From JBCBAP01 sp038532435 (GTDB lineage Bacteria; Pseudomonadota; Alphaproteobacteria; Rhodobacterales; Rhodobacteraceae): a stretch of 64,000 nucleotides of DNA. Under the pieces are notes generated by a model. The model was not told the DNA's origin. It worked only from the letters and a program-made list of their open reading frames with translations, and searched no databases. Made by a program: the position numbers and the translations under genes. The stretch spans positions 1 to 64,000 of the forward strand of contig JBCBAP010000013.1 of assembly GCA_038532435.1 (NCBI GenBank). The letters run 5' to 3'. Below are positions 42,949-51,683 of this stretch, piece by piece (positions within the stretch are counted from its first letter, which is position 1; every line of letters begins with the position of its first letter).

Positions 42949-43646
42949 ACCTCGGTGTAACGGTAGCCGACGCCGTAGAGCGTTTCGATGGATTTGAAGT
43001 CATCATCGATGCGCTTAAACTTCTTGCGCACCCGCTTGATGTGACTGTCGATGGTCCGGTCATCCACATAAACCTGATCGTCATAGGCGGCGTCCATGAG
43101 CTGATCCCGGTTCTTAACGAAACCGGGCCGCTGGGCCAGCGCCTGCAGAATGAGGAACTCAGTGACGGTTAGCGAAACATTGTGGCCGTCCCATGTCACG
43201 GTGTGACGCTGGCTGTCCATCGTGAGCTTCCCTCGCGTCATCACCGCGTCGGGATCCGCCTCCGCGGAGGCAGGTGCGCGCCGGGCTTCCCAACGGCGCA
43301 GGACGGAGCGGATGCGCTCCACCAGCAGACGCTGGGAGAAGGGTTTGCGGATGTAGTCGTCCGCGCCCATCTTCAGGCCCAGAACCTCGTCGATCTCCTC
43401 ATCCTTGGAGGTGAGGAAGATCACCGGCAGGTCGGTCTTCTGCCGCAACCTGCGCAGAAGCTCCATCCCGTCCATCCGGGGCATCTTGATGTCGAGCACC
43501 GCCAGATCGACCGGTGCAGACCCGAGTGCCTGCAGGGCGGAGGCGCCATCGGTGTAGGTGGTGACGTCAAATCCTTCCGCTTCCAACGTCATCCGAACGG
43601 ACGTCAGAATGTTCCGGTCGTCATCAACGAGCGCTATCTTTGGCAT
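42945..43646 (-). CDS. chvI: ChvI-type OmpR-family response regulator
   Basis: 233 residues. Receiver domain with acidic pair (ALVDDDRNI), phosphoryl-acceptor Asp in LAVLDIKMPRMDG and Lys in VIFLTSKDEE, followed by an OmpR/PhoB winged helix with SLTVTEFLILQALAQRPG and DRTIDSHIKRVRKKF. Partner of ChvG, regulating envelope and central-metabolism genes. ATG at 43646 is chosen (MPKIALVDDD); the longer frame to 43661 is less likely. It is divergent from pckA across a 390-base regulatory region, consistent with control of gluconeogenesis. Confidence 0.93.
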   Translation of the reverse strand: MPKIALVDDDRNILTSVRMTLEAEGFDVTTYTDGASALQALGSAPVDLAVLDIKMPRMDGMELLRRLRQKTDLPVIFLTSKDEEIDEVLGLKMGADDYIRKPFSQRLLVERIRSVLRRWEARRAPASAEADPDAVMTRGKLTMDSQRHTVTWDGHNVSLTVTEFLILQALAQRPGFVKNRDQLMDAAYDDQVYVDDRTIDSHIKRVRKKFKRIDDDFKSIETLYGVGYRYTEV

Positions 43647-43757
43647 GCCTGTTCGCCCCACATTCGTAGACTTTTGCGGACCTTAGCTCGTGCTGCGGTT
43701 GCGGCGCAAGCTCTTGCGCGCCGGCAGGTAGGGCATGTCCACTGCATTGCAACAGAA

Positions 43758-43774
43758 TGTCGTTGCACACGACA
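43758..43774. promoter_or_regulatory. Inverted repeat in the chvI-pckA gap
   Basis: TGTCGT-TGCAC-ACGACA, a perfect six-base dyad with a five-base centre. Likely a transcription-factor site; no cognate protein can be named from sequence alone. Confidence 0.45.
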
Positions 43775-43779
43775 ACGTA

Positions 43780-43797
43780 TACGCAAAATTCTGCGTA
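43780..43797. promoter_or_regulatory. Second inverted repeat in the chvI-pckA gap
   Basis: TACGCA-AAATTC-TGCGTA, a perfect six-base dyad five bases beyond the first one, about half a helical turn apart. Together they could bind one dimer each. Assignment to chvI or pckA control is by position only. Confidence 0.45.
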
Positions 43798-44036
43798 ACA
43801 AAATTAGCAAATTGAGCCTCACTCTTGCCAAAAACTGCGCGGATATGACCCGGGTTCACATTGTGGACTCAGTATCGCTTCGTGTTATGAAGCAATCCTC
43901 ACCGTCGGGTCGCATCCGACCTGCCCCGTGCAGTCCGGTCCAAGCGACGTTGGCCCATCGCCGCGATCCGATATGGTTGAAGCACGGGACAGGCGCCACG
44001 CCTCCTCTGTCCCTTCGTGTAGGAGTTCAGTCCAAG

Positions 44037-45641
44037 ATGGAGACTGGAACAGTCAATCCGGCGTTCAAACTCGAAGATTCCGGCATCAGCGGCGTTGCAA
44101 AGGCGCACTACAACCTGCAAGAGCCCGCGCTCATCCAGGCAGCGCTCGAGCGGAGTGAGGGAAACCTCGGCAATGGCGGCACGTTCCTCGTGTCCACCGG
44201 CAAGCACACCGGCCGCTCCCCCAAGGACAAGTTTGTCGTGCAGGAGCCCTCGGTTCTCGACAGCATCTGGTGGGACAACAATGCGCCCATGACGCCTGAG
44301 GCCTTTGACGCGCTCCACACCGACATGCTCGCCCACATGGAGGGCGGAGAGTACTTCGTCCAGGATCTGTTCGGCGGGGCGGATCCCGCCTACCGTCTGA
44401 ATGTACGGCTGGTGACAGAGCTTGCGTGGCACAATCTCTTCATCCGTCACCTGCTGCGCCGACCGGACGTGAGCGAGCTTGAGACGTTCATGCCCGAATT
44501 CACGGTCATCAACTGCCCGTCCTTCCAGGCTGATCCCGAAAAGCACGGCTGCCGGTCCGAGACGGTGATCGCGATCTCCTTCGAGCGGAAGCTGATCCTG
44601 ATCGGTGGAACATCGTATGCGGGCGAAAACAAGAAATCCGTCTTCTCCATCCTAAACTACCTCCTGCCCGAAAAGGGCGTGATGCCGATGCACTGCTCCG
44701 CCAACCACGGCAAGGGCGACCCGCACGACGTTGCAGTCTTCTTCGGCCTGTCGGGCACCGGCAAGACCACGCTCTCCGCGGATCCGGAGCGGGTGCTGAT
44801 CGGCGATGACGAACATGGCTGGTCCGACACCGGCACCTTCAACTTCGAAGGGGGCTGCTACGCAAAAACGATCGACCTGAGCCCGAAGGCGGAGCCGGAA
44901 ATCTACGCGACCACGACGAAGTTCGGCACGGTCATCGAAAACATGGTGTACGACCCGTACACCAAGGAACTCGACTTCCAGGATGACAGCCTGACCGCCA
45001 ACATGCGTTGCGCCTATCCGCTGCACTACATCTCGAACGCATCGGAGACCGCGCGCGGCGGCATGCCCAAGAACGTGATCATGCTGACCTGCGACGCCTT
45101 TGGCGTGCTGCCGCCGATCGCACGGCTCACCCCGGCACAGGCCATGTACCACTTCCTGAGCGGCTTCACGTCGAAGGTCGCCGGAACCGAAAAGGGCGTG
45201 ACCGAGCCGCAGCCCACCTTCTCCACCTGCTTCGGTGCCCCATTCATGCCGCGGCGGCCAGAGGTCTATGGAGCACTTCTGCGGGACAAGATCGCGCAGC
45301 ACGGGGCGACCTGCTGGTTGGTCAACACCGGTTGGACCGGTGGCGCCCACGGCACCGGCTCGCGCATGCCAATCCGGGCGACCCGCGCGCTTCTGACCGC
45401 GGCTCTCGACGGCAGCCTCGCGAACGCGACATTCCGGGAGGACGATAATTTCGGGTTCGAGGTTCCGGTAAGCGTGCCGAACGTGTCCGACGTGCTGCTG
45501 AACCCGCGCCGCACCTGGGACGACAAGCGCGCCTACGACGTTCAGGCGAAGAAGCTGGTGATGATGTTCGAAGCCAACTTCGCCGCCTACGAGGCCCATG
45601 TGGGCGATGACGTGAAAGCGGCAGCGCTCAAGGCTGCCTGA
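44037..45641 (+). CDS. pckA: Phosphoenolpyruvate carboxykinase (ATP)
   Basis: 534 residues from METGTVNPAFKLEDSG. The ATP-type PEPCK motifs are present: kinase-1a GLSGTGKTTLSADP, kinase-2 LIGDDEHGW, RSPKDKF substrate loop and PMHCSANHGKGD. It converts oxaloacetate to PEP, the first committed step of gluconeogenesis. The frame continues upstream to 43182, but this overlaps chvI; ATG at 44037 is the family start. The stop overlaps the next gene's start by one base. Opposite ChvGI, as in other alphaproteobacteria. Confidence 0.95.
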   Translation: METGTVNPAFKLEDSGISGVAKAHYNLQEPALIQAALERSEGNLGNGGTFLVSTGKHTGRSPKDKFVVQEPSVLDSIWWDNNAPMTPEAFDALHTDMLAHMEGGEYFVQDLFGGADPAYRLNVRLVTELAWHNLFIRHLLRRPDVSELETFMPEFTVINCPSFQADPEKHGCRSETVIAISFERKLILIGGTSYAGENKKSVFSILNYLLPEKGVMPMHCSANHGKGDPHDVAVFFGLSGTGKTTLSADPERVLIGDDEHGWSDTGTFNFEGGCYAKTIDLSPKAEPEIYATTTKFGTVIENMVYDPYTKELDFQDDSLTANMRCAYPLHYISNASETARGGMPKNVIMLTCDAFGVLPPIARLTPAQAMYHFLSGFTSKVAGTEKGVTEPQPTFSTCFGAPFMPRRPEVYGALLRDKIAQHGATCWLVNTGWTGGAHGTGSRMPIRATRALLTAALDGSLANATFREDDNFGFEVPVSVPNVSDVLLNPRRTWDDKRAYDVQAKKLVMMFEANFAAYEAHVGDDVKAAALKAA

Positions 45642-46375
45642 TGGACGCGCCCGTCGCGGGCATCGATGGATGCAAAGGGGGCTGGCTCGCTGTGGCGTGC
45701 CAGCCCTTTGCATTCGCAGCGGCGGAGGCGGAGATCTTCGAGACGTTTCAGGCGGCCATGGACGCGCTACGCCACGCGCCAGTCGTCATCGTGGACATGC
45801 CCATCGGCCTTACGGACGATCCCCGCGCGGGGAGGGGCGTGGACCAGGACATGCGCCGCCTTCTGAATGCGCGGGTGCCGGTGGGCGATCCGAAGGCCGG
45901 ATCCCGCGTCTTTTCCCCTCCCCCGCGCGGGGCAGTGGACGGCTTCCGCGCCGGTCAGGACTATTGGGCGATCAACGCGGCACTGCCGGAGGGAAAGAGG
46001 CTCTCGAAACAGGCCTTCAACATCACGGCCAAGATCGCCGAGGTCGATGACTGGATCGACATGGAGGCGCAGCGGCGCGTGCGGGAAGGGCATCCGGAGC
46101 TCGCTTTTGCCGAACTCACGGGGGCGACCCTGCCGCCCAAGAAATCCGCCGATGGTGCGGATGCGCGGGACGGGGCGCTCACCGCGCTCGACTTCGACCT
46201 GTCCGCGCTGCGCGCGGATCTTGGTCCCCGCACGGGGCGCTGGCTCGAGGACGATCTCAAGGATGCCGCCGTGCTCGCGTGGGTCGCCTCGCGCTGCAAG
46301 ACCGGCGACGCGCTGCGCCTGCCGCCAACGGTCGCAACCGATGCCCGCGGTTTGCGGGTCGAGGTGTGGTTCTAG
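45641..46375 (+). CDS. DUF429 family protein (RNase H-like fold)
   Basis: 244 residues. DUF429 pattern: AGIDGCKGGWLAVA at the N-terminus, VIVDMPIGLTDDPRAGRGVD near residue 48, RVFSPPPRGAV and the C-terminal DDLKDAAVLAW (acidic residues as in RNase H-like nucleases). The Asp residues in GIDGCKGGW and VDMPIGL fit the predicted metal-binding site. Its start overlaps the pckA stop, so the two are probably cotranslated, although no metabolic link is obvious. Predicted nuclease; no experimental function known to me. Confidence 0.85.
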   Translation: MDAPVAGIDGCKGGWLAVACQPFAFAAAEAEIFETFQAAMDALRHAPVVIVDMPIGLTDDPRAGRGVDQDMRRLLNARVPVGDPKAGSRVFSPPPRGAVDGFRAGQDYWAINAALPEGKRLSKQAFNITAKIAEVDDWIDMEAQRRVREGHPELAFAELTGATLPPKKSADGADARDGALTALDFDLSALRADLGPRTGRWLEDDLKDAAVLAWVASRCKTGDALRLPPTVATDARGLRVEVWF

Positions 46376-46500
46376 TCTGGCCCCTGTCGGCGCTATGAAC
46401 GGCTAAGGTCAGGCCGCTTGGTAGCGTTCGAGTTGACCCCGCAGGGACGACTTGGTCGTGACGTAAGGGCGCACTTATGGGCTGGCCGAGTGTGGGCCGC

Positions 46501-47280
46501 CTATCCCATCAGGCCCCGGCGCAACAGGTTGAGACCCGCGACCGTCAGCACCACCAGCGTGGCCGTTCTGAACGTTGCCTGATCGAGACGCCGCTGCACC
46601 GCCATGCCGGCCCACATACCCAGACAGGCCGGCGCGATGAGCATGAGCGACAGCGCTGTCGTGACCGGGTTCATCACTCCGGTAAAACCGTGGATCACCG
46701 TGATGACCAGCAGGCCGAGGAGGAAGATCAGCCCCTGGATCCGCACCTGTTCCACCTTCGGCACGTCCCGGGCGATCAGGTACATCACCACCGCGGGGCC
46801 GGTCACCGCCGCTAGGCCTCCCGCGATGCCTGCGAGGATCCCGGCCACCAGTTCAGCAGCCCGGGTCGCCGCGAGCTCCGCCGGTGGGCGCCAGCCAAGC
46901 AACTGGATCGCCGCGAAGAAGGTGATGCCCACCCCGAGGATCGTCAGCAGAACGATCGGATCGAGGATGCTGACCAGCGGCGCGACGCAGGCCATCACCA
47001 CCACGATGATCGCGGTCAGCCGACCGAACCGGCGGAGTGATGCTGCAGCCGGTCCTACCCCGTTTCGCAACCCTTGCCAGAGGTTCGTGACGATCGCGGG
47101 CAACATCAGCGCCGCCACTGCAACCGGAGCGGGCAGGATCGACCCGATCCCGCTGACCGCGACCATTGGTAGCGCGAAGCCCACGGCCCCCTTTGTGAAG
47201 CCCGCCGCGAACATCACAAGTGCGCTCATGGCAACAGCGAAAGCGCCGTAATCCTCGAAAACCGCGTTGAAATCCGGCAT
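46501..47280 (-). CDS. TauE/SafE family sulfite/anion exporter
   Basis: 259 residues with about eight hydrophobic helices. Family motifs: the N-terminal half has GFTKGAVGFALPMVAVSGIG, and the second half repeats with GILAGIAGGLAAVTGPAVVMYLI, the internal duplication typical of TauE/SafE proteins. They export sulfite, sulfoacetate or similar anions. No sulfonate-degrading genes lie next to it here, although a cysteate-lyase-like gene is at 8855-9889. ATG at 47280 follows the family start; upstream codons are outside the membrane pattern. Confidence 0.88.
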   Translation of the reverse strand: MPDFNAVFEDYGAFAVAMSALVMFAAGFTKGAVGFALPMVAVSGIGSILPAPVAVAALMLPAIVTNLWQGLRNGVGPAAASLRRFGRLTAIIVVVMACVAPLVSILDPIVLLTILGVGITFFAAIQLLGWRPPAELAATRAAELVAGILAGIAGGLAAVTGPAVVMYLIARDVPKVEQVRIQGLIFLLGLLVITVIHGFTGVMNPVTTALSLMLIAPACLGMWAGMAVQRRLDQATFRTATLVVLTVAGLNLLRRGLMG

Positions 47281-47468
47281 TTGGGCCCCTTTGCTCGGAG
47301 CATCTCGCACGGGCCGGGCGCCAAACACAACGCTAATAATATTTTGAGAACGCTGCGACACATGACATTTTGTTGCGAGCAAATATTGACCCTGCACAGG
47401 CCTGCCGCTAGGTTCGCTCGCAACCGCAGCACCCGATGCTGCGACGCGCCATTTGCCGGAGAGACGAG

Positions 47469-49139
47469 ATGAAAGACACCCTCACCGAGACGCCCGTGAT
47501 CGCCGATCTTCTCACTTTGACCGCTGCGGTGCTGCCGGATCTGCGGGCAGCGCTCGATGGTGCCGTGGCCACGCTGCGCGACCGGGTCCAGGCGGGGAGC
47601 CGCATCTCCGGCGCCGCTCTGGAGGCAGACCAGTATGCCGCCCACGGGCTTGGCTGGGTGGCGACCTATGTCGACAGCCTCGTGCAGCTTCACGGCTGGG
47701 CGGAACGGCTCAAAGAGCAAGGCCAGTTCGGAGAGATGGAACAGCTCCTGCTGCAGATCGGTTTCGGCGAGTATCTTGCACAGCTGCGGGGCGGTCTTCC
47801 CATGAGCCAGGGCGAGATGATCCGCCCCGCGGACCTCGATCTCGATCCCGCGATCTTCGACATCGAGGCTGCGCGCGTGCTCATCCGCACGGGTAACACG
47901 GACGCGGCACGCAAGCGGCTGTGCGAGCTGATCATCGAGCAGGAGGGTGCGACAACCTACGGGCGCACAGGGCTCGATGAGGAGTTCGAGATGGTGCGGG
48001 ACCAGTTCCGGCGGTTCGCCGTGGATCAGGTGCTGCCCAACGCCCATGAATGGCACCTCAAGGACGACCTGGTGCCCCTGGACGTCATCGACGCGATGGC
48101 GGAAATGGGCGTCTTCGGCCTCACGATCCCGGAGGAGCATGGCGGTTTCGGCATGGGCAAGACGGCAATGTGCGTCGTCTCCGAGGAGCTGTCGCGCGGC
48201 TATATCGGTGTCGGCTCCCTCGGGACCCGATCCGAGATCGCGGCCGAACTGATCCTGTGCGGCGGGACGGACGCGCAGAAGGCGGAGTATCTGCCGAAAC
48301 TTGCCTCCGGCGAGATCCTGCCCACCGCGGTCTTCACCGAACCCAACACCGGCTCCGACCTCGGCGCGCTCAAGACCCGCGCGGTTCAGGACGGCGAGGA
48401 TTGGGTGATCACCGGCAACAAGACCTGGATCACCCACGGTGCTCGCACGGATCTGATGACGGTGCTTGCCCGCACCATCCCGGACACAACCGACTATCGC
48501 GGTCTGTCCATGTTCCTCGCACCCAAGACCCGGGGGAACTGCGAAACGCCCTTCCCGGACCCGACCATCGCGGGTGGGGAGATCGAGGTGCTCGGCTACC
48601 GCGGGATGAAGGAGTACACGCTCGCGCTCGACGAACATCGCGTGCCCGGGGATGCCCTCCTCGGCGGACGGGAGGGTCAGGGCTTCAAGCAGCTCATGCA
48701 GACCTTCGAAAGCGCGCGCATCCAGACCGCCGCACGGGCCATCGGTGTCGCGCAGAACGCGCTGGACATCTCCCTGCGCTACGCGCTCGACCGGGAGACG
48801 TTCGGCAAACCGCTCGCGAACTACGCCCGGGTCTATTCGAAGATCGCGATGATGGCGGTGGAGATCATGATCGCCCGCCAGCTCACCTACTTCTCCGCGC
48901 GGGAGAAGGATGCGGACCGCCGCTGCGATCTCGAGGCGGGCATGGCGAAGCTTCTCGGTGCGCGCGTCGCCTGGGCCGCGGCGGACAACGGCCTGCAGAT
49001 CCACGGCGGCAACGGCTTCGCGCTCGAGTACCCGATCTCCCGCCTGCTGTGCGATGCGCGCATCCTCAACATCTTCGAGGGGGCAGCCGAGATCCAGGCG
49101 CAGGTCATTGCGCGTCGGGTGCTTGAGACCGCCGGCTGA
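47469..49139 (+). CDS. mcd: Methylsuccinyl-CoA dehydrogenase (ethylmalonyl-CoA pathway)
   Basis: 556 residues, an acyl-CoA dehydrogenase with an extra N-terminal ~170 residues. The catalytic part has TAVFTEPNTGSDLGALKT (FAD/substrate loop), WVITGNKTWITHGARTD, AARAIGVAQNALD and the C-terminal GGNGFALEYPISR and IFEGAAEIQAQVIARRVL. This extended form is that of Mcd, which oxidises (2S)-methylsuccinyl-CoA to mesaconyl-CoA in the ethylmalonyl-CoA pathway for acetate assimilation. EtfBA encoded in this window would accept its electrons. Expected ethylmalonyl-CoA partners are not in this window. Confidence 0.88.
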   Translation: MKDTLTETPVIADLLTLTAAVLPDLRAALDGAVATLRDRVQAGSRISGAALEADQYAAHGLGWVATYVDSLVQLHGWAERLKEQGQFGEMEQLLLQIGFGEYLAQLRGGLPMSQGEMIRPADLDLDPAIFDIEAARVLIRTGNTDAARKRLCELIIEQEGATTYGRTGLDEEFEMVRDQFRRFAVDQVLPNAHEWHLKDDLVPLDVIDAMAEMGVFGLTIPEEHGGFGMGKTAMCVVSEELSRGYIGVGSLGTRSEIAAELILCGGTDAQKAEYLPKLASGEILPTAVFTEPNTGSDLGALKTRAVQDGEDWVITGNKTWITHGARTDLMTVLARTIPDTTDYRGLSMFLAPKTRGNCETPFPDPTIAGGEIEVLGYRGMKEYTLALDEHRVPGDALLGGREGQGFKQLMQTFESARIQTAARAIGVAQNALDISLRYALDRETFGKPLANYARVYSKIAMMAVEIMIARQLTYFSAREKDADRRCDLEAGMAKLLGARVAWAAADNGLQIHGGNGFALEYPISRLLCDARILNIFEGAAEIQAQVIARRVLETAG

Positions 49140-49150
49140 GATCGCGATCT

Positions 49151-49177
49151 CCGTCGGAGCCTCCGGCGGGGATATTT
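49151..49177. terminator. Hairpin-ATATTT element downstream of mcd
   Basis: Stem CCGTCGGA (49151-49158) with TCCGGCGG (49162-49169), followed by GGATATTT to 49177. The segment GCCTCCGGCGGGGATATTT (49159-49177) resembles a short element that I remember as common after genes in Rhodobacterales; a genome search is needed to confirm the repeat. It probably ends mcd transcription. Confidence 0.55.
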
Positions 49178-49289
49178 CAGGCCAGAAGAAGCATCACCGG
49201 CGCGGACCTCACCGGCGCGTTTGTGATCCCGTTCTCCTTGCCCCTGCCATCGCGCCTTGCTAGCGATGGGCAAATTTGGGGAGAGAAAC

Positions 49290-49730
49290 ATGCGTTTTGC
49301 GGTATTTACGTGCGGACTTGCCGTCCTGGCGGCGTGCGAACCGGCAGCCCTGGTGAAGGCTCCGCCTCCACCGCCGGAGCAGATCGGGGACGTTGACTGG
49401 ACCCTCGTGGGATTTCGCGGGTCGCGCGTGCCGGACGGATCCTTCATCGCCGACCTCTCGGGCGGGTTCATCGCCGGGGAAGGGCCGTGCAACCGGATCA
49501 ATGGCAACTATCTTGGTACCGGCGAAGTGTTCCTGGTAGAGACGGTGGTGACCACCAAATCGACGTGTGACGGGTTGACCCTCGAGCAAGACATCATCGA
49601 GGCGCTGCTGCTGATCGAGGCAGCCCGGGTCGATAACGGGGTGCTGTTCCTTTTTGACGAGAATGACAGCCCGATCATGAGCTTCCTGCCCTACTATCCC
49701 CCGGTGGAGCCGGAGACGGCGGCGAGCTGA
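49290..49730 (+). CDS. META domain (HslJ-like) lipoprotein
   Basis: 146 residues with a short signal peptide and lipobox LAAC near residue 14 (ending AAC), so it is probably an outer-membrane or periplasmic lipoprotein. The META/HslJ domain is seen as DWTLVGFRGSRVP and GEGPCNRINGNYLGTGEVF, the conserved substrate-like Cys and small beta-strands. Its 3' end overlaps the convergent recO gene by 37 bases. Function unknown; the family is associated with stress tolerance in E. coli. Confidence 0.85.
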   Translation: MRFAVFTCGLAVLAACEPAALVKAPPPPPEQIGDVDWTLVGFRGSRVPDGSFIADLSGGFIAGEGPCNRINGNYLGTGEVFLVETVVTTKSTCDGLTLEQDIIEALLLIEAARVDNGVLFLFDENDSPIMSFLPYYPPVEPETAAS

Positions 49731-50446
49731 CGGATCATCGCGGTCGCGGCCGCGTCCCGCGCCTCCGCAAGGCGCGGCGTGCCCAAGGCGGTCGCCAGCC
49801 AGTCGCGCAGGAAGAAGCCGGTGAGGCGAAGACCGTCGGCGATGTCCTGATCCGAGGCTGTCGCCTCCTCCCGCAGGAAGCGGGGCAGCGGCAGGAGTTT
49901 GTCTGCCCAGGCCCCCGCACCGGCCCGGCTCACAGCCCGGCCCGATCGGGGGGAGACGTAACAGAGATCCTCTCGGCCGCCGGTCGCGGCACAGGTCGAG
50001 AGATCGAGCCCGTAGCCAAGCTCCGTCAGCAGGAAGAGTTCCCACCGCACATAGGCAACCATCCAGCCCTCCCCGCCCAGATGGTCTAGAAGCGAGTGGG
50101 TCGCCTCGTAGAGGTCCCCAACCGGTTCCCGCTCCGGCATCGCATTCCGGAGGAGTGTGCAGACCGACGTGAGGGCCGCGAGGGCCGCGCGGTCCGACAT
50201 CAAGGCCGCCGCCCGGCTGCGGACCGGCTCAACGCGGAAGGCGCCGATATGCTCCTCAAGCCGCGCGCGCCATTCGACGGTCAGTTGGGCGCCGGGCTGG
50301 AGATGAGGGGTCATCTTCCGGGATGTACCACCGCGCACCACACCTGCGTGGCGGCCGTGGGCGGGGGTGAGCACCTCGACGATCGCGGCGCTCTCCCCGT
50401 GGGGGCGGGCGCTCAGGAGGATCGCGTCATCCTTCCATTCGATCAT
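49694..50446 (-). CDS. recO: DNA repair protein RecO
   Basis: 250 residues. Begins MIEWKDDAILLSARPHGESA, an OB-fold (residues about 1-80) followed by a helical domain and a zinc-like segment with CAATGGREDLCYVSPRSGRAV near residue 155; only two cysteines are visible there. RecO loads RecA with RecR. It is the last gene of a long leftward operon (rpoZ to recO); its start overlaps the DUF1491 stop by four bases. The 3' end overlaps the convergent META lipoprotein gene by 37 bases. Confidence 0.9.
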   Translation of the reverse strand: MIEWKDDAILLSARPHGESAAIVEVLTPAHGRHAGVVRGGTSRKMTPHLQPGAQLTVEWRARLEEHIGAFRVEPVRSRAAALMSDRAALAALTSVCTLLRNAMPEREPVGDLYEATHSLLDHLGGEGWMVAYVRWELFLLTELGYGLDLSTCAATGGREDLCYVSPRSGRAVSRAGAGAWADKLLPLPRFLREEATASDQDIADGLRLTGFFLRDWLATALGTPRLAEARDAAATAMIRQLAAVSGSTGG

Positions 50447-50775
50447 CGCAGCCCGTCTTCGTCGAGGAGGTGTCGGCCCACCTTGTCCTCCACCTCGATG
50501 ATCCAGAGGTCCGGGTCGGTCGCCCGCTGGCGGGACAGTTCCGCATCGACCTCCCGATCCGCACCGGTCACAAGCTCTGCCCAGACCCGGTTGAACTCAG
50601 CATCGTAGCTGCGGTGAAAGGCGCGCGCCCGTCCGTCGAGTGTAGAGAGCTTCACGATCACGGCGCCCGCGGTCGGGTCGCCCTTTGCAGTCAGGAAGGC
50701 GGGAATGTCCCGGCTCCGCAACCGCAGCAGGTAGGCCTGCACCCAGAACTCGGCGGTGAGGCGCGGGCCGCTCAT
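50443..50775 (-). CDS. DUF1491 family protein
   Basis: 110 residues of the DUF1491 family found almost only in alphaproteobacteria: LTAEFWVQAYLLRLRSRDIPAFLTAKGDPTAGAVIVKL-type start with the GDPTAGAV element, then RAFHRSYDAEFNRVWAEL and DPDLWIIEVEDKVGRHLLD. It is encoded between era and recO with four-base overlaps at both ends, a conserved position. Biochemical role unknown. Confidence 0.9.
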   Translation of the reverse strand: MSGPRLTAEFWVQAYLLRLRSRDIPAFLTAKGDPTAGAVIVKLSTLDGRARAFHRSYDAEFNRVWAELVTGADREVDAELSRQRATDPDLWIIEVEDKVGRHLLDEDGLR

Positions 50776-51683
50776 GATCCGTCGCGGAAGTCGAGCCCCA
50801 TCTCGGAATAGCGCTCCGGCTCTTCCAGCCAGTTCGGGCGGACCTTCACCTGAAGGAAGAGATGCGCCTTGCGGCCGAGAAACTCCGAGATCTCCTCCCG
50901 GGCGGCGGTCGAGATGGCCTTGATCGTCTCCCCCCGGGGACCGAGGGCGATGCCCTTGTGACCGTCCCGAGCCACGTAGATCATCTGATCGATACGGACG
51001 GAGCCGTCTTTGCGCTCCTCCCAGCCTTCGGTTTCCACGGTAAGCTGGTAGGGCAGTTCCTGATGCAGGCGCAGGGTCAGCTTTTCACGGGTGATCTCCG
51101 CCGCAATCATGCGCAGCGGCAGGTCCGCGATCTGGTCCTCGGGATAGAGCCACGGACCCGGTGGGACGGTGCCGGCCAGCCATTTGCGCAGATCGTCCAC
51201 GCCATACCCCTTCTCCGCGGAGATCATGAACGTCTCGACGAAGGCGAAGGCGTCGTTGAGTTCGGCCGTCAGCGCCAGCAGCACATCGCGCTTGACCCGG
51301 TCGATCTTGTTGATGGCAAGCGCGATTTTCTGGTCCGGATTGGTCCGCTCCTCCAGCGCATCGAGGATCGCGCGGACGCCGTCCGTGAGCCCGCGATGGG
51401 CCTCAATCAGCAGCACGACCACATCCGCATCCGCGGTGCCGGACCAGGCCGCGGCCACCATCGCCCGGTCGAGATGTCGACGCGGGCGGAACAGGCCGGG
51501 CGTGTCCACGAAGACGAGCTGCGACTGTCCTTCCATCGCGACACCGCGGATGCGGGCGCGGGTCGTCTGCACCTTGTGCGTCACGATCGAGACCTTGGCG
51601 CCGACCATCGCGTTGGTCAGCGTGGACTTGCCCGCATTGGGCTCCCCAATCAGGGCAACGAAACCTGTCCGGGTCTCGGTCAT
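50772..51683 (-). CDS. era: GTPase Era
   Basis: 303 residues. G1 GEPNAGKSTLTNA, G3 DTPGLF, G4 NKID and the C-terminal KH domain with LGPRGETIKAISTAAREEISEFLGRKAHLFLQVKV (split here by domain position). Era binds 16S rRNA near its 3' end for 30S assembly. It overlaps rnc upstream (ATGA) and the DUF1491 gene downstream. The rnc-era order is conserved in most proteobacteria and the coupling suggests joint control with ribosome maturation. Confidence 0.96.
   Translation of the reverse strand: MTETRTGFVALIGEPNAGKSTLTNAMVGAKVSIVTHKVQTTRARIRGVAMEGQSQLVFVDTPGLFRPRRHLDRAMVAAAWSGTADADVVVLLIEAHRGLTDGVRAILDALEERTNPDQKIALAINKIDRVKRDVLLALTAELNDAFAFVETFMISAEKGYGVDDLRKWLAGTVPPGPWLYPEDQIADLPLRMIAAEITREKLTLRLHQELPYQLTVETEGWEERKDGSVRIDQMIYVARDGHKGIALGPRGETIKAISTAAREEISEFLGRKAHLFLQVKVRPNWLEEPERYSEMGLDFRDGS

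Larger units (their letters stand above)
43647..44036. other. 390-base divergent regulatory region between chvI and pckA
   Basis: No gene seen. It contains two perfect dyads at 43758-43774 and 43780-43797 in an AT-richer stretch that also carries AAAATT-like tracts, so this is where promoters for chvI and pckA would be expected. The pckA start at 44037 has AGGAG about twelve bases upstream. Confidence 0.6.

Noticed and set aside
43182..44036. Longer start for pckA
   Set aside because: The extra part overlaps chvI on the other strand; PEPCK homology starts at 44037.
46376..46500. Possible insertion-sequence remnant between the DUF429 and TauE genes
   Set aside because: The 125 bases contain no inverted termini or transposase motif I can support.
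49140..49289. Possible small gene between mcd and the META lipoprotein gene
   Set aside because: No frame with plausible start and composition; the hairpin element explains the sequence.
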